Assembly: GCA_021811865.1 (NCBI GenBank)
Contig: JAKAQB010000067.1
Location: 1-18,328, forward strand
Length of the DNA stretch: 18,328 bases
Reading direction: 5' to 3'
Source: Actinomycetes bacterium
Lineage (GTDB): Bacteria; Actinomycetota; Acidimicrobiia; Acidimicrobiales; Palsa-688
The position numbers were made by a program, and so were the translations under genes. A model generated the notes under the pieces. The model was given only the letters and a program-made list of their open reading frames with translations. It had not been told where the DNA came from and did not search any database. Below are positions 17,940 to 18,328 of this stretch, one piece after another (position 1 is the stretch's first letter; each line of letters begins with the position of its first letter).

Positions 17940-18328
17940 CCTCGCACCTCCCGTTCTCGTCCGTCGTCGGCCAGGACGACGCCAAGCTGGCGCTGCTCTT
18001 GGCGGCCGTCGAGCCGCGTCTCGGGGGGGTGCTGCTGCGAGGGGACAAGGGCTCGGCCAAGACGACCCTCGCCCGGGGGTTGGCAGACCTGCTGCCCCCC
18101 GGTGCACCGTTCGTCGAGCTCCCCCTCGGTGCCGCCGAGGACCGGGTGATCGGCGCGCTCGACGTGGCCGCGCTCCTCGACTCCCGAGCGTACGCCTTCC
18201 GCCCGGGGCTGCTCGCCGCGGCCCACGGGGGGGTCCTCTACGTGGACGAGGTGAACCTCCTACCGGACCATCTGGTGGACGTCCTGCTCGACGTGGCCGT
18301 ATCGGGCATGAACCGCGTCGAACGCGAC
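17936..18328 (+). CDS. Magnesium/cobalt chelatase AAA+ subunit (ChlI/BchI-like), 3' truncated
   Basis: The first 131 codons of a chelatase ATPase are present; the frame is open to the window edge. Visible are [19 protein letters not shown] at 7-25, the Walker A loop [10 protein letters not shown] at 35-44, [16 protein letters not shown] at 61-76, [22 protein letters not shown] at 88-109 containing the Walker B aspartate-glutamate pair (D104, E105), and the insertion-hairpin region [15 protein letters not shown] at 117-131. This matches ChlI/BchI/CobS-type AAA+ ATPases. In many actinobacteria such a gene next to cobN encodes a fused I-D subunit; whether that holds here cannot be seen. It starts at an ATGA overlap with cobN, so it is the probable motor partner of CobN. 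Confidence 0.93.

Overview
The window is a dense cobalamin (vitamin B12) biosynthesis locus from a high-GC bacterium. Strong G/C third-position bias, frequent GTG and TTG starts, and pairing of CobN with a ChlI-type AAA+ subunit instead of a CobS/CobT pair suggest an actinobacterium; this placement is an inference and no marker gene is present. The route is the aerobic (late cobalt insertion) one: it carries cobG (precorrin-3B synthase), cobF, cobE, a fused cobE/T-type cobL, and the large cobaltochelatase cobN.

Layout. (1) Left edge, + strand: cobT (lower-ligand activation), possibly cut at its 5' end, followed by an 80-bp convergent gap with an imperfect long inverted repeat. (2) 1083-7654, - strand, read right to left: cobO, cobB, a ribbon-helix-helix/CobI-like fusion, cobM, cobL, cobE, cobF, and a frameshifted histidine phosphatase (alpha-ribazole phosphatase-like). 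Most junctions are 4-bp start/stop overlaps, so this is one translationally coupled operon; the only sizeable gap lies just before the fusion gene and holds a GC-rich inverted repeat. (3) 7655-7723: a 69-bp divergent promoter region with a perfect 9-bp inverted repeat. (4) 7724-11148, + strand: cobG, cobH, cobI, cobJ. (5) 11121-11927, - strand: cobK, whose 3' end overlaps cobJ by 28 bp. (6) 11961-12120: a cobalamin riboswitch, then a + strand operon of cobQ, an FhuF-like [2Fe-2S] protein, cobN, and the start of a magnesium-chelatase-type AAA+ gene that runs off the right edge.

Together the genes cover precorrin-2 to hydrogenobyrinic acid (CobI, G, J, M, F, K, L, H), a,c-amidation (CobB), cobalt insertion (CobN plus the ChlI-like ATPase), adenosylation (CobO), cobyric acid formation (CobQ), and lower-ligand steps (CobT, phosphatase). 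Uroporphyrinogen-III methyltransferase, CobD/CbiB, CobU/P and CobS/V are not in the window.

The most unusual content is the in-frame fusion of a CopG/Arc-type DNA-binding domain to a second CobI-family methyltransferase, in a locus that already has a canonical cobI. Next is the FhuF-like iron-sulfur protein sandwiched by 4-bp overlaps between cobQ and cobN, in a cluster with no visible CobR-type cobalt reductase.
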